Below, one piece after another: positions 36,089 through 48,000 of a stretch of DNA of 64,000 nt. The stretch covers positions 1-64,000 of the forward strand of contig JALNZD010000006.1 of the NCBI GenBank assembly GCA_023229505.1, read 5' to 3'. The DNA comes from Bacteroidales bacterium. GTDB taxonomy: Bacteria; Bacteroidota; Bacteroidia; Bacteroidales; JAGOPY01. Below the pieces are notes generated by a model. That model searched no databases. It was not told the origin of the DNA and worked only from the letters and a program-made list of their open reading frames with translations. Made by a program: the position numbers and the translations under genes. The number at the start of each line of letters is the position of its first letter. The first letter of the stretch is position 1.

Positions 36089-37558
36089 ATGAATATCAGT
36101 ACTTCCCCCCAACTGAACAAAAAGCTCTTTGTACTTATCATCGAAGATAGCCAGGCTGATGCTGAACTCAATGTAATGTTGCTTCGGACAGCGGGCTACG
36201 ACATCTCCTATCAGCGGGTCGAAACTGCGCAGGAGATGACTGAGGCGCTTGAACTGGAAACATGGGATCTGATTCTTTCCGATTATTCCATGCCCCGTTT
36301 CAGCGTTCAGGCGGCGCTCGAAATCTATCGTGCTCATGCCGCTGACATTCCGTTTATTGTAATTTCCGGGGCGATCGGCGAGAAAAAAGCGGTGCAACTC
36401 ATGAAGGCCGGAGTGCATGATTATTTGCTGAAAGGCAACATGGCCCGGTTCATTCCGATTGTTGAGCGGGAACTTCAGGCGGCATTTAACCGGCGGGAAC
36501 TGGTTAAAGTAAATACTGCACTTACGCTTAGTGAGGAGAAGTACAAGATCTATATGGAAAACGCACCTGATGCCGTTTTTGTTGCTGACAGGACTGGCAG
36601 ATATACCCATGTGAATGACGCAGCCTCCCGGATTACAGGATACACCAGGGATGAGCTTTTGAAAATGCCAGTCCTGGATCTGATTACTGAAGAATCAATT
36701 GAGCAAGGAAAGGAACGGTTCTACAAAATGTTGAAAACCGGCTCATTAAAGGCAGATTTTGAAGTGCGGCAAAAGAATGGTTCAAAACGGTGGATTGCGG
36801 TTAATGCAAATCGAATTTCAGAAACCCTGTTTCTTGGTTTCTCAAAAGACATTACGGACATGAAAAATGCCATCCTCGAGGTGATGAAAGCCAGAGAGGA
36901 GATGCAGCAGCTGAATCAATACCTGACGGATGCCAGGGAAAATGAACGGGCGACAATTGCGATGGAGATCCATGATGAACTGGGTCAGGCATTAACGGCT
37001 ATTAAGATTGACCTGAACTGGGTTCTGGAGCACATCGCAGACAGCACTGAATCATTTCAGAAAATCTCCGGGATTATTGAGTTGACCAATGATACGATTA
37101 AAATAATACAAAGAATATCGGCAGAGTTACGCCCGGGATTGCTTGATGATCTCGGGCTTGTCGCGGCCATAGAATGGTATTGTGGTGAATTTGAACAACG
37201 TACCGGGATAAAATGCGAGTTGATGTTAGAGGATATGCCTGATGAAGACAAACGGATCAACCTTGCACTGTATCGGATCTGCCAGGAAGCTTTAACCAAC
37301 GTGATCAGGCATGCGAATGCCAAAACCGTGCGCATCACGCTCAGCTATACGCCGCCGGGAATTACCATGATCATTGAGGATGACGGAGTGGGAATTTCAC
37401 AGGAGAAAATTACGTGCGGGAAATCCCAGGGTCTGATTGGCATGCGCGAACGGGCCCGGCAGATAAACGGGTCGGTTGAATTTTCAAAAAATACTGTTGC
37501 CGGTACAAAAATAGTTACCTTGGTCTCCGTGCCAACCCATGAACCTGCTAGAGTATGA
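36089..37558 (+). CDS. receiver-PAS-HisKA_3 histidine kinase (NarX/DegS-like)
   Basis: 489 residues, soluble. The N-terminal receiver (12-130) has acidic E19-D20, phosphoacceptor D65 in L-S-D-Y-S-M-P and K115. A PAS domain spans about 150-260. The HisKA_3 dimerisation region has H295 in A-M-E-I-H-D-E-L-G-Q. HATPase boxes follow (R-I-C-Q-E-A-L-T-N-V-I-R-H-A and D-D-G-V-G-I). The stop overlaps the start of the NarL-type regulator (ATGA), so they are a coupled pair. The N-terminal receiver suggests it is itself controlled by phosphorelay. Confidence 0.92.
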   Translation: MNISTSPQLNKKLFVLIIEDSQADAELNVMLLRTAGYDISYQRVETAQEMTEALELETWDLILSDYSMPRFSVQAALEIYRAHAADIPFIVISGAIGEKKAVQLMKAGVHDYLLKGNMARFIPIVERELQAAFNRRELVKVNTALTLSEEKYKIYMENAPDAVFVADRTGRYTHVNDAASRITGYTRDELLKMPVLDLITEESIEQGKERFYKMLKTGSLKADFEVRQKNGSKRWIAVNANRISETLFLGFSKDITDMKNAILEVMKAREEMQQLNQYLTDARENERATIAMEIHDELGQALTAIKIDLNWVLEHIADSTESFQKISGIIELTNDTIKIIQRISAELRPGLLDDLGLVAAIEWYCGEFEQRTGIKCELMLEDMPDEDKRINLALYRICQEALTNVIRHANAKTVRITLSYTPPGITMIIEDDGVGISQEKITCGKSQGLIGMRERARQINGSVEFSKNTVAGTKIVTLVSVPTHEPARV

Positions 37559-38184
37559 AAATTCTGATTGCCGATGACCATGCCATTGTTCGTGAAGGAG
37601 TGAAACAGATCGTGAAGACGTTGCCGGAGGTAACCCTGATCGATGAAGCATCTGAAGGCAATGAGGCCCTGTTGAAGATCAAAGAGGTGGGCTACGACCT
37701 AGTAATCCTTGATATTTCAATGCCCGGCATGAGTGGGCTTGATATTCTTCAAAGGATCACTTGCAGAAAAATCAATACACGGGTATTGATGTTGAGTCTT
37801 CATCCACAGGAACAATACGCGATAAGGGCATTTAAGCTGGGAGCATCAGGATACCTTTCAAAAGACAGCGCCTTTGAGGAACTGACCACGGCCATCCATA
37901 AAATTGCAGCCGGAGGAAAATATGTCTCACCGGCCTTTGCAGAAAAACTGATTTTTGCCGATCCTGAACAAGGGCCCCAAGATCTTCATGATTCACTTTC
38001 CGAAAGGGAATTCCAGGTGATGATCATGCTTGCAAAAGGCAAAACAGTCGTTGAGATTGCAAAGGAAATTTTCATCTCTGACAAAACTGTCAGCACCTAC
38101 CGGTCAAGAATCATGGAAAAAATGGGCATGAAAAAGAATACCGACCTTACATTATACGCAAGCAGGAACAACCTGATCGAATAA
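37555..38184 (+). CDS. NarL/FixJ-family response regulator
   Basis: 209 residues. Receiver 1-120 with D7-D8, phosphoacceptor D53 in L-D-I-S-M-P-G and K103. LuxR-type HTH about 145-205 (L-S-E-R-E-F-Q-V-M, then V-V-E-I-A-K-E-I-F-I-S-D-K-T-V-S-T-Y). It is coupled to the kinase at 36089. The palindromic cassette directly downstream of its stop (38228-38310), repeated at 53 kb, is a natural candidate target, since NarL-type dimers bind inverted repeats; this is inference. Confidence 0.93.
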   Translation: MKILIADDHAIVREGVKQIVKTLPEVTLIDEASEGNEALLKIKEVGYDLVILDISMPGMSGLDILQRITCRKINTRVLMLSLHPQEQYAIRAFKLGASGYLSKDSAFEELTTAIHKIAAGGKYVSPAFAEKLIFADPEQGPQDLHDSLSEREFQVMIMLAKGKTVVEIAKEIFISDKTVSTYRSRIMEKMGMKKNTDLTLYASRNNLIE

Positions 38185-38227
38185 CAATCCGGCGCTTTCC
38201 GGTCAGTTCGAATCCACATGCCACCGC

Positions 38228-38348
38228 AGGTTGTAGGACAACCCCCTACAATAAAATCAGTATTTCTCCTACAAAGAACTTCTGAGTCCCCTATACCCGG
38301 GGGACTCAGACTCATCTAAATTTGCATCCACACAAAATACTACCAAAT
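38228..38348 (+). promoter_or_regulatory. operator/promoter cassette, copy 1
   Basis: Contains palindrome TTGTAGG-N7-CCTACAA (38231-38251), a related half-site CTCCTACAAAG, a second perfect palindrome TCTGAGTCCCC-N8-GGGGACTCAGA (38281-38310) and a -7 box TAAATTTG (38317-38324), 24 nt before ATG 38349. The second palindrome covers the place of a -33 element, which is otherwise missing, so regulator-dependent transcription is likely. The whole block plus the first ten codons recurs at 53134-53284 with 136 of 151 bases identical and no gaps. Confidence 0.8.
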
Positions 38349-38714
38349 ATGAAGCTACTAATTGCGGATGACTCATCCCTGATGAGAGAAAGAATTAAAA
38401 ACCAGGTCAAGGATTTTGATCAGGTGACCATCGTGGGAGAAGCCGACAATGGAAGAACGGCCATGGAAATGATCAGGAAGTTTGAGCCCGACCTGGTCAT
38501 CCTTGACCTGCACATGCCCGAAATAGGAGGTATGGAGGTACTGAAGAAAATAAAAGACGATAAGATGAAGACGAAAGTCTGCATCCTGACCAATTATTCC
38601 TATCCGCATTACAAGACCAAGTGCCTTGCGCTTGGCGCTGATTATTTTCTGAGTAAATCTGATGATTTTGAAAAAACAAATTCTGTCGTTGCCGATATAT
38701 TACTGACGCTGTGA
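38349..38714 (+). CDS. single-domain (CheY-like) response regulator
   Basis: 121 residues from ATG 38349 (a TTG frame start at 38322 lies inside the promoter box and is rejected). Receiver only: D7-D8, phosphoacceptor D53 in L-D-L-H-M-P, T80 and K102 in L-S-K-S-D-D. With no output domain it would act by protein contact or as a phosphate sink, perhaps for the kinase at 36089. It is followed at once by the remnant of a spermidine-synthase-like gene. A truncated copy of its first codons lies at 53255. Confidence 0.9.
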   Translation: MKLLIADDSSLMRERIKNQVKDFDQVTIVGEADNGRTAMEMIRKFEPDLVILDLHMPEIGGMEVLKKIKDDKMKTKVCILTNYSYPHYKTKCLALGADYFLSKSDDFEKTNSVVADILLTL

Positions 38715-38715
38715 T

Positions 38716-38829
38716 ATGTTAAAGAAATTCTGGTACCTTTTTTTAGTTCTGCTTATTGAAGGCTCATCTTTGATGGCTGTAGTACTATTGGGTGCCAAAT
38801 TACTGGCTCCGTTTTACGGGAGTTCTTTG
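38716..38829 (+). pseudogene. 5-prime remnant of a fused MFS/spermidine-synthase-like gene
   Basis: Codes M-L-K-K-F-W-Y-L-F-L-V-L-L-I-E-G-S-S and then L-M-A-V-V-L-L-G-A-K-L-L-A-P-F-Y-G-S-S-L, the typical first membrane helix and E-G/L-G-A-K/P-F-Y-G motif of that bacteroidete family. Homology ends near residue 38. The frame runs on without stop into the giant adhesin gene, which has its own signal peptide at 39010. So the adhesin locus was joined here, leaving an accidental open fusion. Confidence 0.75.
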
Positions 38830-39009
38830 ATTATTATAACAATCGGCTTTGTCATCAGGGGATTGATCATCAGATCCCGGCACACCGATATTATCAGGCA
38901 GCATAATGATTTATATTTTTTAATCCGGGGTTTAAAAACGGGGAGAACTTTAAGTTACCCTTCCCCGGCCGTGTGTGCTTCACTTCTGCTCACTCAAAAA
39001 CAAAACCTC

Positions 39010-42000
39010 ATGAAAAAAATACTCTTGCGAAGCTTTTTTGCAATTGTATTTGTGATTGTAAATTTATTTCTAACGAATAATGCATTTGCTGCAATAACAC
39101 AGCGTGGAACATCGACGACTGGAACTACCACCAATACAAATGTTACGATCAGTAAGCCAACTGGCGTTGTTACAGGAGACGTTATGATTGTGAATATTGC
39201 CAAGGTTGGCAATAACACAACGGCTCCCTCCTTAAGCGGCTGGACGCTTATTAATGGTGTAAGTCTTGGTGGGGGGACAGCACGCTATGGTGCCGTTTTA
39301 TATAAAGTGGCAGGTGCATCAGAACCAACTAGTTATACATTTGCATTGGGTACAGGTACAACTTCCGCTGTCGGTTCTATTGTTGCATTCTATGGTGTTG
39401 ATGTTTCGGGGGCAACTCCTTTTGACGTTACTCCCGGGACTATTTTAGTTTCTTCTGCTAGTAGTACCGCAGTAGGAGCTACTACTATAACAACTGCCAC
39501 TACCTATGCCGCAGTGATTATGTTTGGTATGGCAGCTTCTACAGCACCCACCTGGTCCGGATGGACTACTACATCCCCTGGTGCGTTGACTGAACTATAC
39601 GATAATAATGTTGGTACAACTGCATCAGTCGGAGCAGCTTGGGCAATTAAAGCAGCTTCTGGAGCCACTGGCGCAGGAGCAGCAACCCTTTCATCAGCAG
39701 AAAGAAATGGAGGGATATTAATCGCACTAAAACCGAAGCAAACTATTACAACAGGAACAATATCCGGCTCGCCATTTTGTGCCGGGGCTGCGGTTTCCGT
39801 TCCTTTTACCATCACCGGGACCTTTACCTCGGGAAACATTTTCACCGCTCAGTTATCTGATGCGAGTGGAGGCTTTACTTCGCCAGTGGCTATAGGTTCG
39901 CTAACACAAACCACTGCAGGAACTATTTCCGGTACCATTCCATCAGGTACACTAACAGGAACAGCTTACAGAATACGTGTTGTGAGTAGTAATCCTGTTA
40001 TAACGGGAACAGACAACGGAAGTAATTTAACAGTAAATCCTCTTCCAACCGTTACCTATACTCTAACCGCCACCCCTTCGACTATCTATAACGGATCGAG
40101 TTCAACGCTATCACTCTCGGGGAGCCAAACCGGCGTTAATTATCAGTTACGGATCGTTACCACGCCAGTGGGTTCCGCAGTAGCAGGGACCGGATCGGCT
40201 ATCAGTTTTGCACCCGTAAGCCCTGGTTCAACCACAACATACAATGTGCTTGCAACCAATGCAACAACCGGCTGTAGCGTACAACAAACAAGTACAGCCA
40301 CTGTAACCGTCCTTTCAACTTGTATTACGACCCATCCATCGAATGTCACCATCTGCTCGGGGGCAGGTACATCGTTCTCTGTTGTGGCTTCCGGCAGCCC
40401 TTCGTACCAATGGCAAGTGAGCACTAACAATGGAGGATCATGGGCCAACATTACCGCAGCAGGAGCAGAGCCTGGTTATGCAGGTTGGACAACTTCAACG
40501 CTAACTTTAACAGGTACTATTCCTTCAAATAATGCCTATCAATACCGATGTGTTTTAAGTGGAGGATGTGGCCAAACCTCCAATGCAGCTACTTTGACCC
40601 TGCAAATTATCAATATATCCTACACTTTAAGCGCCAGCCCGGGACTTGTTAGTGTTAGCGGAAGCAGTACACTTACTCTTTCCGGCAGTCAGACGAATGT
40701 TAATTACCAGCTTAGAACCGGAACGACACCAATCGGTTCACCGGTTGCAGGAACGGGCAGCTCTATCAGTTTTGCCGCAGTTAATCCTACTACATCAACG
40801 CAATACAATGTTTTGGCAACTACTACTTCCGGTGGATGTAGCGCTCAGATTACCGATACCCGGACCGTGATTGTTAATGAAACGGGGATTATCATTGATT
40901 TAGCGACCTGTAACGGGCAGCCGGGTTTGAATTTTTTCACCAACAGCGACTTCGGAACAACTTCTACTAATAATTATCAGACACCCGATCAGGCGTTATT
41001 TCCCGGAGTAGTATTAGGATACCCTCTTGGCGCATATACAAATTATATCTATGGTTTGATTGGTAATGCAATTCCTGATAGTAATTATATAATAGCAAAC
41101 TCAACTGCAGGGATGTATCGTACCCCTCAGCAAGTAATGGGCACTGACGTTTGGCTATATACCGAAGACCGCAGCTCAACCCCTGGCATCGGCGATATGT
41201 ATATTGTGAATGCCAGCTACACCCCGGGTGTATTTTATACTGAAGTACTTACTAATCTTTGTGAAAATACCAGGTATGAGTTCCGTTCGGAAATGATTAA
41301 CTTATATGCAGCCAATTGGGTGCCTAATGGTTCGGATTATTTAAACTACTTCCCGAAAGACGGACAAGGAAACTACTATTCCATTTTACCAAATGTTGAC
41401 TTCATGCTGGATGGAAGAGTTGCTTTAAATACCGGGAATATTATGAATGATGGCTCATGGAAAACGTATGGTTTTACTTTCAGAACGGACACAGGCCAGA
41501 CTTCTCTTACCCTTACCATGCGAAATAATTCTACCGGAGGAATTGGTAATGACATTGCTCTTGATAACATATTAATGCGGGCGTGCGGACCGGAGATTGA
41601 TATAACAATTAATACCACATTGCCTGTTTGTCCTGGTTTACCTGTAACCATGACCGCGAATTTAATTGCCAGTGATTATTTAACCCCTGAATATCAATGG
41701 CAAAAAAGTACAGATAACGGAGTGACCTGGAACGATATATCCGGAGCAAATGATTCTACCTATACGAGTACTAATCCGGCTTATGGGGATGAGTTTCGGT
41801 TTCTTGTAGCTGAGACTACAGCGAGTTTAGACAATCCTAATTGCAGCGTTGCCTCCAACCCTGTAAGCATTACCACCACTGCGGGTATTACAGGAACAAC
41901 CCCGGGTTCGGTTTGTGGAACAGGAACAGTTACCCTGGGAGCTACTGCTAATTCAGGTTCAACCATAAACTGGTATGCCAACTTAACAGGAGGGTCTTCA

Positions 42001-45000
42001 TTAGGAACCGGCACAAGTTATACAACTCCAACAATATCCTCCACTACTACATATTATGTTGAAGCAACCAATGCCGGATGTACAAGCAACCCGCGTACTT
42101 CTGTCGTTGCAACAGTAAACACCAGTGTTACCGCCAGTGTAAGTATATCGGCCAGTACCGGAAATTCTATTTGTAGTGGCACTAACGTCACCTTTACGGC
42201 AACTCCCACAAACGGAGGAGCCACACCATCTTATCAATGGAAATTAAACGGAGGAAATGTCGGAACAAATAGTCCTACTTATTCAAATAATACGCTGGCT
42301 AACGGCAATACGATAAGCTGTGTAATGACTTCGAGTATTTCAAGTTGTATTACCGGTTCGCCTGCCACATCAAATACCATTACGATGGTTGTTGGAACAA
42401 GCGTGCCGGCCAGTGTCAGTATTTCCGCTAATCCGGGAAATACAATCTGTCAGGGGACGAGTGTGACTTTTACAGCAGTAGCCACTAATGGCGGGGCTAC
42501 TCCGAATTACCAATGGAAAAATAATGGTAGTAATATTTACGGCGAAGTTTCTAATGTTTACACCACAACTTCGTTGGTTCAGGGCGATATCATTACTTGT
42601 GTCATGACCACAAGTTTGGCATGTGCGACCGGTTCTCCTGCTACCAGTAATAGTATTACAATGACGGTGAATTCCGTTCCAACTACCGCGACAATCAGCA
42701 CAACACCACTAAACTATTGCGGTGTGCTGGTAAGTGGAGCATTGGGCGGAAATACCCCGGTCGTTGGCACAGGAGCATGGAGTCAGGTTTCCGGTCCCGG
42801 TACAACAACCTTTAGTGATTCTACCTCCGGTTCATCGACAGCCACCGCCACTGCCTATGGAACCTATGTATACCGCTGGACCATCAGTAACGAAACCTGT
42901 ACCCCAAGTACGGCAGATGTTACAGTAAATTATTATGCAACTCCAACAGCAACGATCAGTGGAACAACCACGGTTTGTCAAAACGCAACTTCTCCGAACA
43001 TAACATTCACCAATCCTCAAAATTTGCCCGTTACAATTACATATGATATAAACGGGGCTAATCAAACGACAATAAACGTTGACGCAAGCGATTCAGCAAC
43101 TGTGGCCGCTCCAACAACTACTGCGGGAGCATTTGCTTACAATTTAGTAAGTGTCGTTTATCAATCTGCACCGGCATGCTCAAATACAATATCAGGAACG
43201 GCAACAGTAACGGTAACTCCAACAGTAGGCACGCCAACCGCCATTACAATATCCGAGGGAACAGAACCTACATGTCAGTTGACCGATGGAACTACCACAA
43301 CTACCTATGCAACAACGGCGACAAACAATACAGGATTTAACTGGAGTTTGAGCAATGGCTCAGCAGGAAGCCTTGACCCCACAACCGGTGTTATGACCTG
43401 GGCAAATGGGTTCTCAGGAAGTGTAGATATACAGGTAACTGCCAACGGTTGCAACGGTCCATCTGCACAGGTTATACGCACTGTAACAATAACAACTTTG
43501 CCAATAGCAACATTTAGTTATACAGGCACTCCATACTGCCAGAATGCAGCAAATCCATCCCCGACATTTAGTGGTGGAGGAGTAGCAGGAACATTTTCAT
43601 CAACAGCCGGTTTAGTCTTTGTAAGTGATGTAACCGGTGAGGTAAACTTATCCGCAAGTACAGCAGGTATTTATACAGTAACAAATACAATAGCTGCATC
43701 AGGTGGTTGTGTTGAAGTGATTGCATCAAGCACTATAACCATAACAACTTTACCAACAGCTACTATATACTATGCAGGGTCGCCATTCTATATGTCGGAA
43801 TTGCCACAGAGCGTCACTCTAACAGGTACTGCTGGTGGTACTTATACAGCTTCACCGGCTGGTTTATCTATAAATGCTTTGACAGGTACTATTACAAGTG
43901 CAAGTACTGCAGGAATTTACACGGTAACTTACACGATAGCAGCATTGGGTGGTTGTGGAGAAGTAACGGCTACAACCAGCGTAACAGTTCTCACTGGAGA
44001 TATTATAGCTGTTTCCGGTTCAACAGGTGCAGATGGATACTACGCATCATTAACCAAGGCGTCAGGTGCTTTTGCAGCAATAAACGCGCAAAATCAGTCA
44101 GGGAATACAATTATTATCACTATTGCGAAGAGTTCAAATACTGAAACAGGTGCAAATAGTTTAAATGCAGGAGACTGGACTACGCTTACCCTATATCCCA
44201 CTGCAACAGGTATTACCATTAGCGGAACTTTTGCCGGACCTCTCATCAACCTGAACGGCGCCGATAATGTGACTATCGATGGAAGGGTGAATGCAACTGG
44301 TGCAGTAAAAGACCTGACAATCACCAACACAAACGCGGGAACTTCGGCATCAACAATCCGGTTTATCAACTCTGCCGAAAACAATACCGTACAAGATTGC
44401 ACCATTAAAGGTGCAGAAACAAGTACAACAAAGGGGATCATCTTTTTCTCAACAGCCACAGCCGGCAATGGAAACGACGGAAACACAATTGACAATAACG
44501 ATATTATAAGCGATGCGGCCGGAAGGCCTATAAATGCAATATATTCAGCAGGGTCGACAGGCTTTGAAAACAGCGGGAACACCATCAGCAACAATAACAT
44601 TTACGATGTTTGGCGCACAGCCTCAAACTCTTACGGAATTCAACTCGCCGGATTTACTACCGACTGGACCATTTCCGGAAATAGTTTTTATGAAACAACA
44701 ACTTTTATACCCACCGGAGCCCGTACATATAATGCTATCAGGGTAGTTAATACTTCCGGGAATAATTTCATTGTCTCGGGTAATTACATTGGTGGTCAGG
44801 CGGCACAGTGCGGAGGCTCTCCATTAACTGTAAGCGCCGGTGTTGCCCATCTGTTTCGGGGTATTTACCTGAATGTTGGGGATACCACGGCATCATCAGT
44901 CCAAAACAACACCATTAAAAACTTTAATTATACCAGCACCAGCACTAATCCATGGCAAGGTATTAATATTATTGCAGGTTCGGTAAATATTGGCACTGCC

Positions 45001-48000
45001 ACGGGCAATATCATTGGTTCTGCAACAGGCATAGAATCAGTTCTGATAACCGGTTCAGCAACCGGTACGAATGTGTATGGAATTAATATCGCAAGTGAAG
45101 GAACTGTCGATTGCCAAAACAACACCATTGGCTCCATTACTGCCGCTAATGATACTGCTAATTTTGCAAGTAACATATACGGGATAAATAAGACCGGCGC
45201 AGGGATAATAACTATTAGTAATAATACGGTTGGAAGCATTACAACAGCCAGCAGTATCAATGCAAGCTCAGCCAGTACAGCTAACGCCCAAAGTGTTATT
45301 GGAATTAGTTCTGCCGGAACCGGGACGCTCACCATAAACAACAATACTATATCCAATCTGACCAATAGCACTAACAATCCAACTGCCGCCACAGCAGGGA
45401 TTATTAATGGTATTAAATCTACATCTGGTACGAATACTATTTCTAATAATACTATCCGGGATCTAAGTATTGCCAATGCGAATACTTCTGCAACCAATAC
45501 GGCCTCTGCTTGCGGTATCGCACTGACCGGTGCTACGTTAAAAACCGTATCCGGAAATACAATTTACAATTTATCCAATACCTACGATGCTTTCGCAGGG
45601 AACGTTGTTGGTTTGTATTTTACCGGCAGCACAGGTGCCAATGTTGTTTCGGGTAATTTTATCCATAGCTTGTCGGTAACCGGCGCTTCTTCTGTTGCTG
45701 CTAAAGTGTATGGTATCAAGATAGCCGCAGGTGTTACTACCTACTACAACAATATCATCAATTTAGGCGGAAATACGGCCACTAACATTTATGGTATTTA
45801 CGAAACAGGGGTAGCAAACAACAATAACAACCTCTATTTTAACACGGTGTATATTGGGGGAAGTTTGAGTTCGGGGGCTACGAATAAGTCCTATGCTTTA
45901 TATAGTAACTCTTCTGCAAATACTCGCAATTTCAGAAATAACATTTTTGAAAATGCCCGTTCAACCACAGATGGTGCAAGTTTGCATTATGCCGCTTATT
46001 TTAACTATGCGGTTATCACTAGATTAACATTTGATTATAACGATTATTATGCTCCGGGTACCGGCGGCGTATTAGGATATTACAACGCTGCGAATGTAAC
46101 CACACTCCCACTTATAACAGGGTTTGATGCTAATAGTTTAGCCATCGACCCCGTTTTTGCAAATGCGGGAGGTACAACCGCAACGGATTATATACCTTCT
46201 TCCGGTAATTTAGCTGGAACTAAAATTAGCACTATACCAACAGATTATTTATTAAATAACAGAGCAAATACACCCACGATGGGTGCTTTTGAAGGAACAT
46301 TAGTTTTATATGTAGATGTTTACAAATCAGGAGTTTTTCAATCTGCCTACCCCCGGTTGAAAGATGCTTTTGATAGGATCAACGATGGAACGCATATAGA
46401 TGCACTTGAACTTAGAATAAATGCAAACATCACCGAAACTACTTCGGCTGTGCTTTATCAGAGCGGATATACCGGTGCCGGGGGCACATCAAATTATACC
46501 TCAGTAAACATCTATCCCACTGTTACCGGAATTACCGAAACGGGAAATCTGGCTGCACCCCTGATTGATATCAATGGAGCCGGTAATGTAACCATCGATG
46601 GAAGGGTAAATGCAACAGGTTCAGTAAAGGACATGATAATCACCAATACCAACACATCAGCCACAGCAGGAACTTCAACGATACGGTTTATCAACTCTGC
46701 CGAAAACAATAACGTGAAATATTGCACTATTAAAGGTTCAGAAACAAGTGCCACAATGGGGGTCATCTTTTTCTCAACAGCCACAGCCGGCAATGGAAAT
46801 GATGGAAACACAATTGACAATAACAATATTACAAGCGATGCGGCCGGCAGACCTATAAATGCCATATATTCAGCGGGGTCGGCAGGCTTTGAAAACAGCG
46901 GAAACACCATCAGCAACAATAATATTTATGATTTTCTAAAGAATGGAACGGCTTCAAATGGTATAAATCTTGCCGGCTATAATATCACATGGACTATTAC
47001 GGGAAATAGTCTGTATGAAACAGCATCTTTCGTACCAACTGCTTCTGTTGCATACACGGCCATAAATGCTTCAGCTATTACTTCAACCGACCTTACCGTA
47101 AGCGGAAACTTTATAGGTGGAAATGCTCCTTCGGCTGGCGGTACCGCCTGGACGAAGACGAACGCTTTCAGTAATGTTTTCACTGCTATTAATTTGAATG
47201 TTGGAACCGGCACGGCGAGCAATGTTCAAAATAATACCATCCAAAACATGGCATGGAGCAATTCCGGGAACGCAACATGGACAGGGATTAATATTGCGGC
47301 AGGTAATGTAAACGTTGGCACGGTCACCGGTAATGCCATTGGGGCTGCAACCGGTGCAGGCTCCATTACGGTAACCGGTAGCGCAACCGCTGCGAATGTA
47401 TATGGAATTAATATCGCAAGTGCAGGAACTGTCGATTGCCAAAACAACACCATTGGCTCCATCACTGCCGCTAATGATACTGCTGCTTTTGCAAGTAACA
47501 TATACGGGATAAATAAGACCGCCGTAGCAGGAACCACCACCATCAGCAACAATACGATAGGAAGCACCACCACGGCCAACAGTATCCAAGCCAGCTCAGC
47601 CAGTACAGGTAACGCCCAAAGTGTTTTTGGAATTTATTCTACAGGAACTGATACTATCACCATAAACAACAATACGATAGCCAATCTTAAAAATAGTACA
47701 ACCAATGCGACTGCCGGCACAGCAGGGCGTATCAATGGTATTGTATCTACAAATGGTACAAATACCATATCTCATAATACCATCCATGATTTGACCATAG
47801 CCAATGCCAATAATAAAGCAACCAATACAGCCTCTGTTTGCGGAATCGCACTAACCGGTGCAACACTAAAGACCGTATCCGGAAATACAATTTACAATTT
47901 ATCCAATACTTACGCTTCTTTCGCCGGCAACGTTGTTGGTTTGTATTTTACCGGCTCCACTGGTGCCAATGTTGTTTCGGATAATTTTATCCATAGCTTA

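Noticed and set aside
38716..39009. Treating the first 98 codons as a genuine N-terminus of the giant adhesin
   Set aside because: A complete signal peptide begins at 39010, while the upstream part matches an unrelated membrane-protein start and contains internal non-signal sequence.
44094..47787. Long antisense frames inside the adhesin gene (up to 189 codons)
   Set aside because: They mirror the repetitive T/S/G/N-rich codons of the sense strand, give low-complexity hydrophobic peptides and appear at matching positions in both repeat copies.
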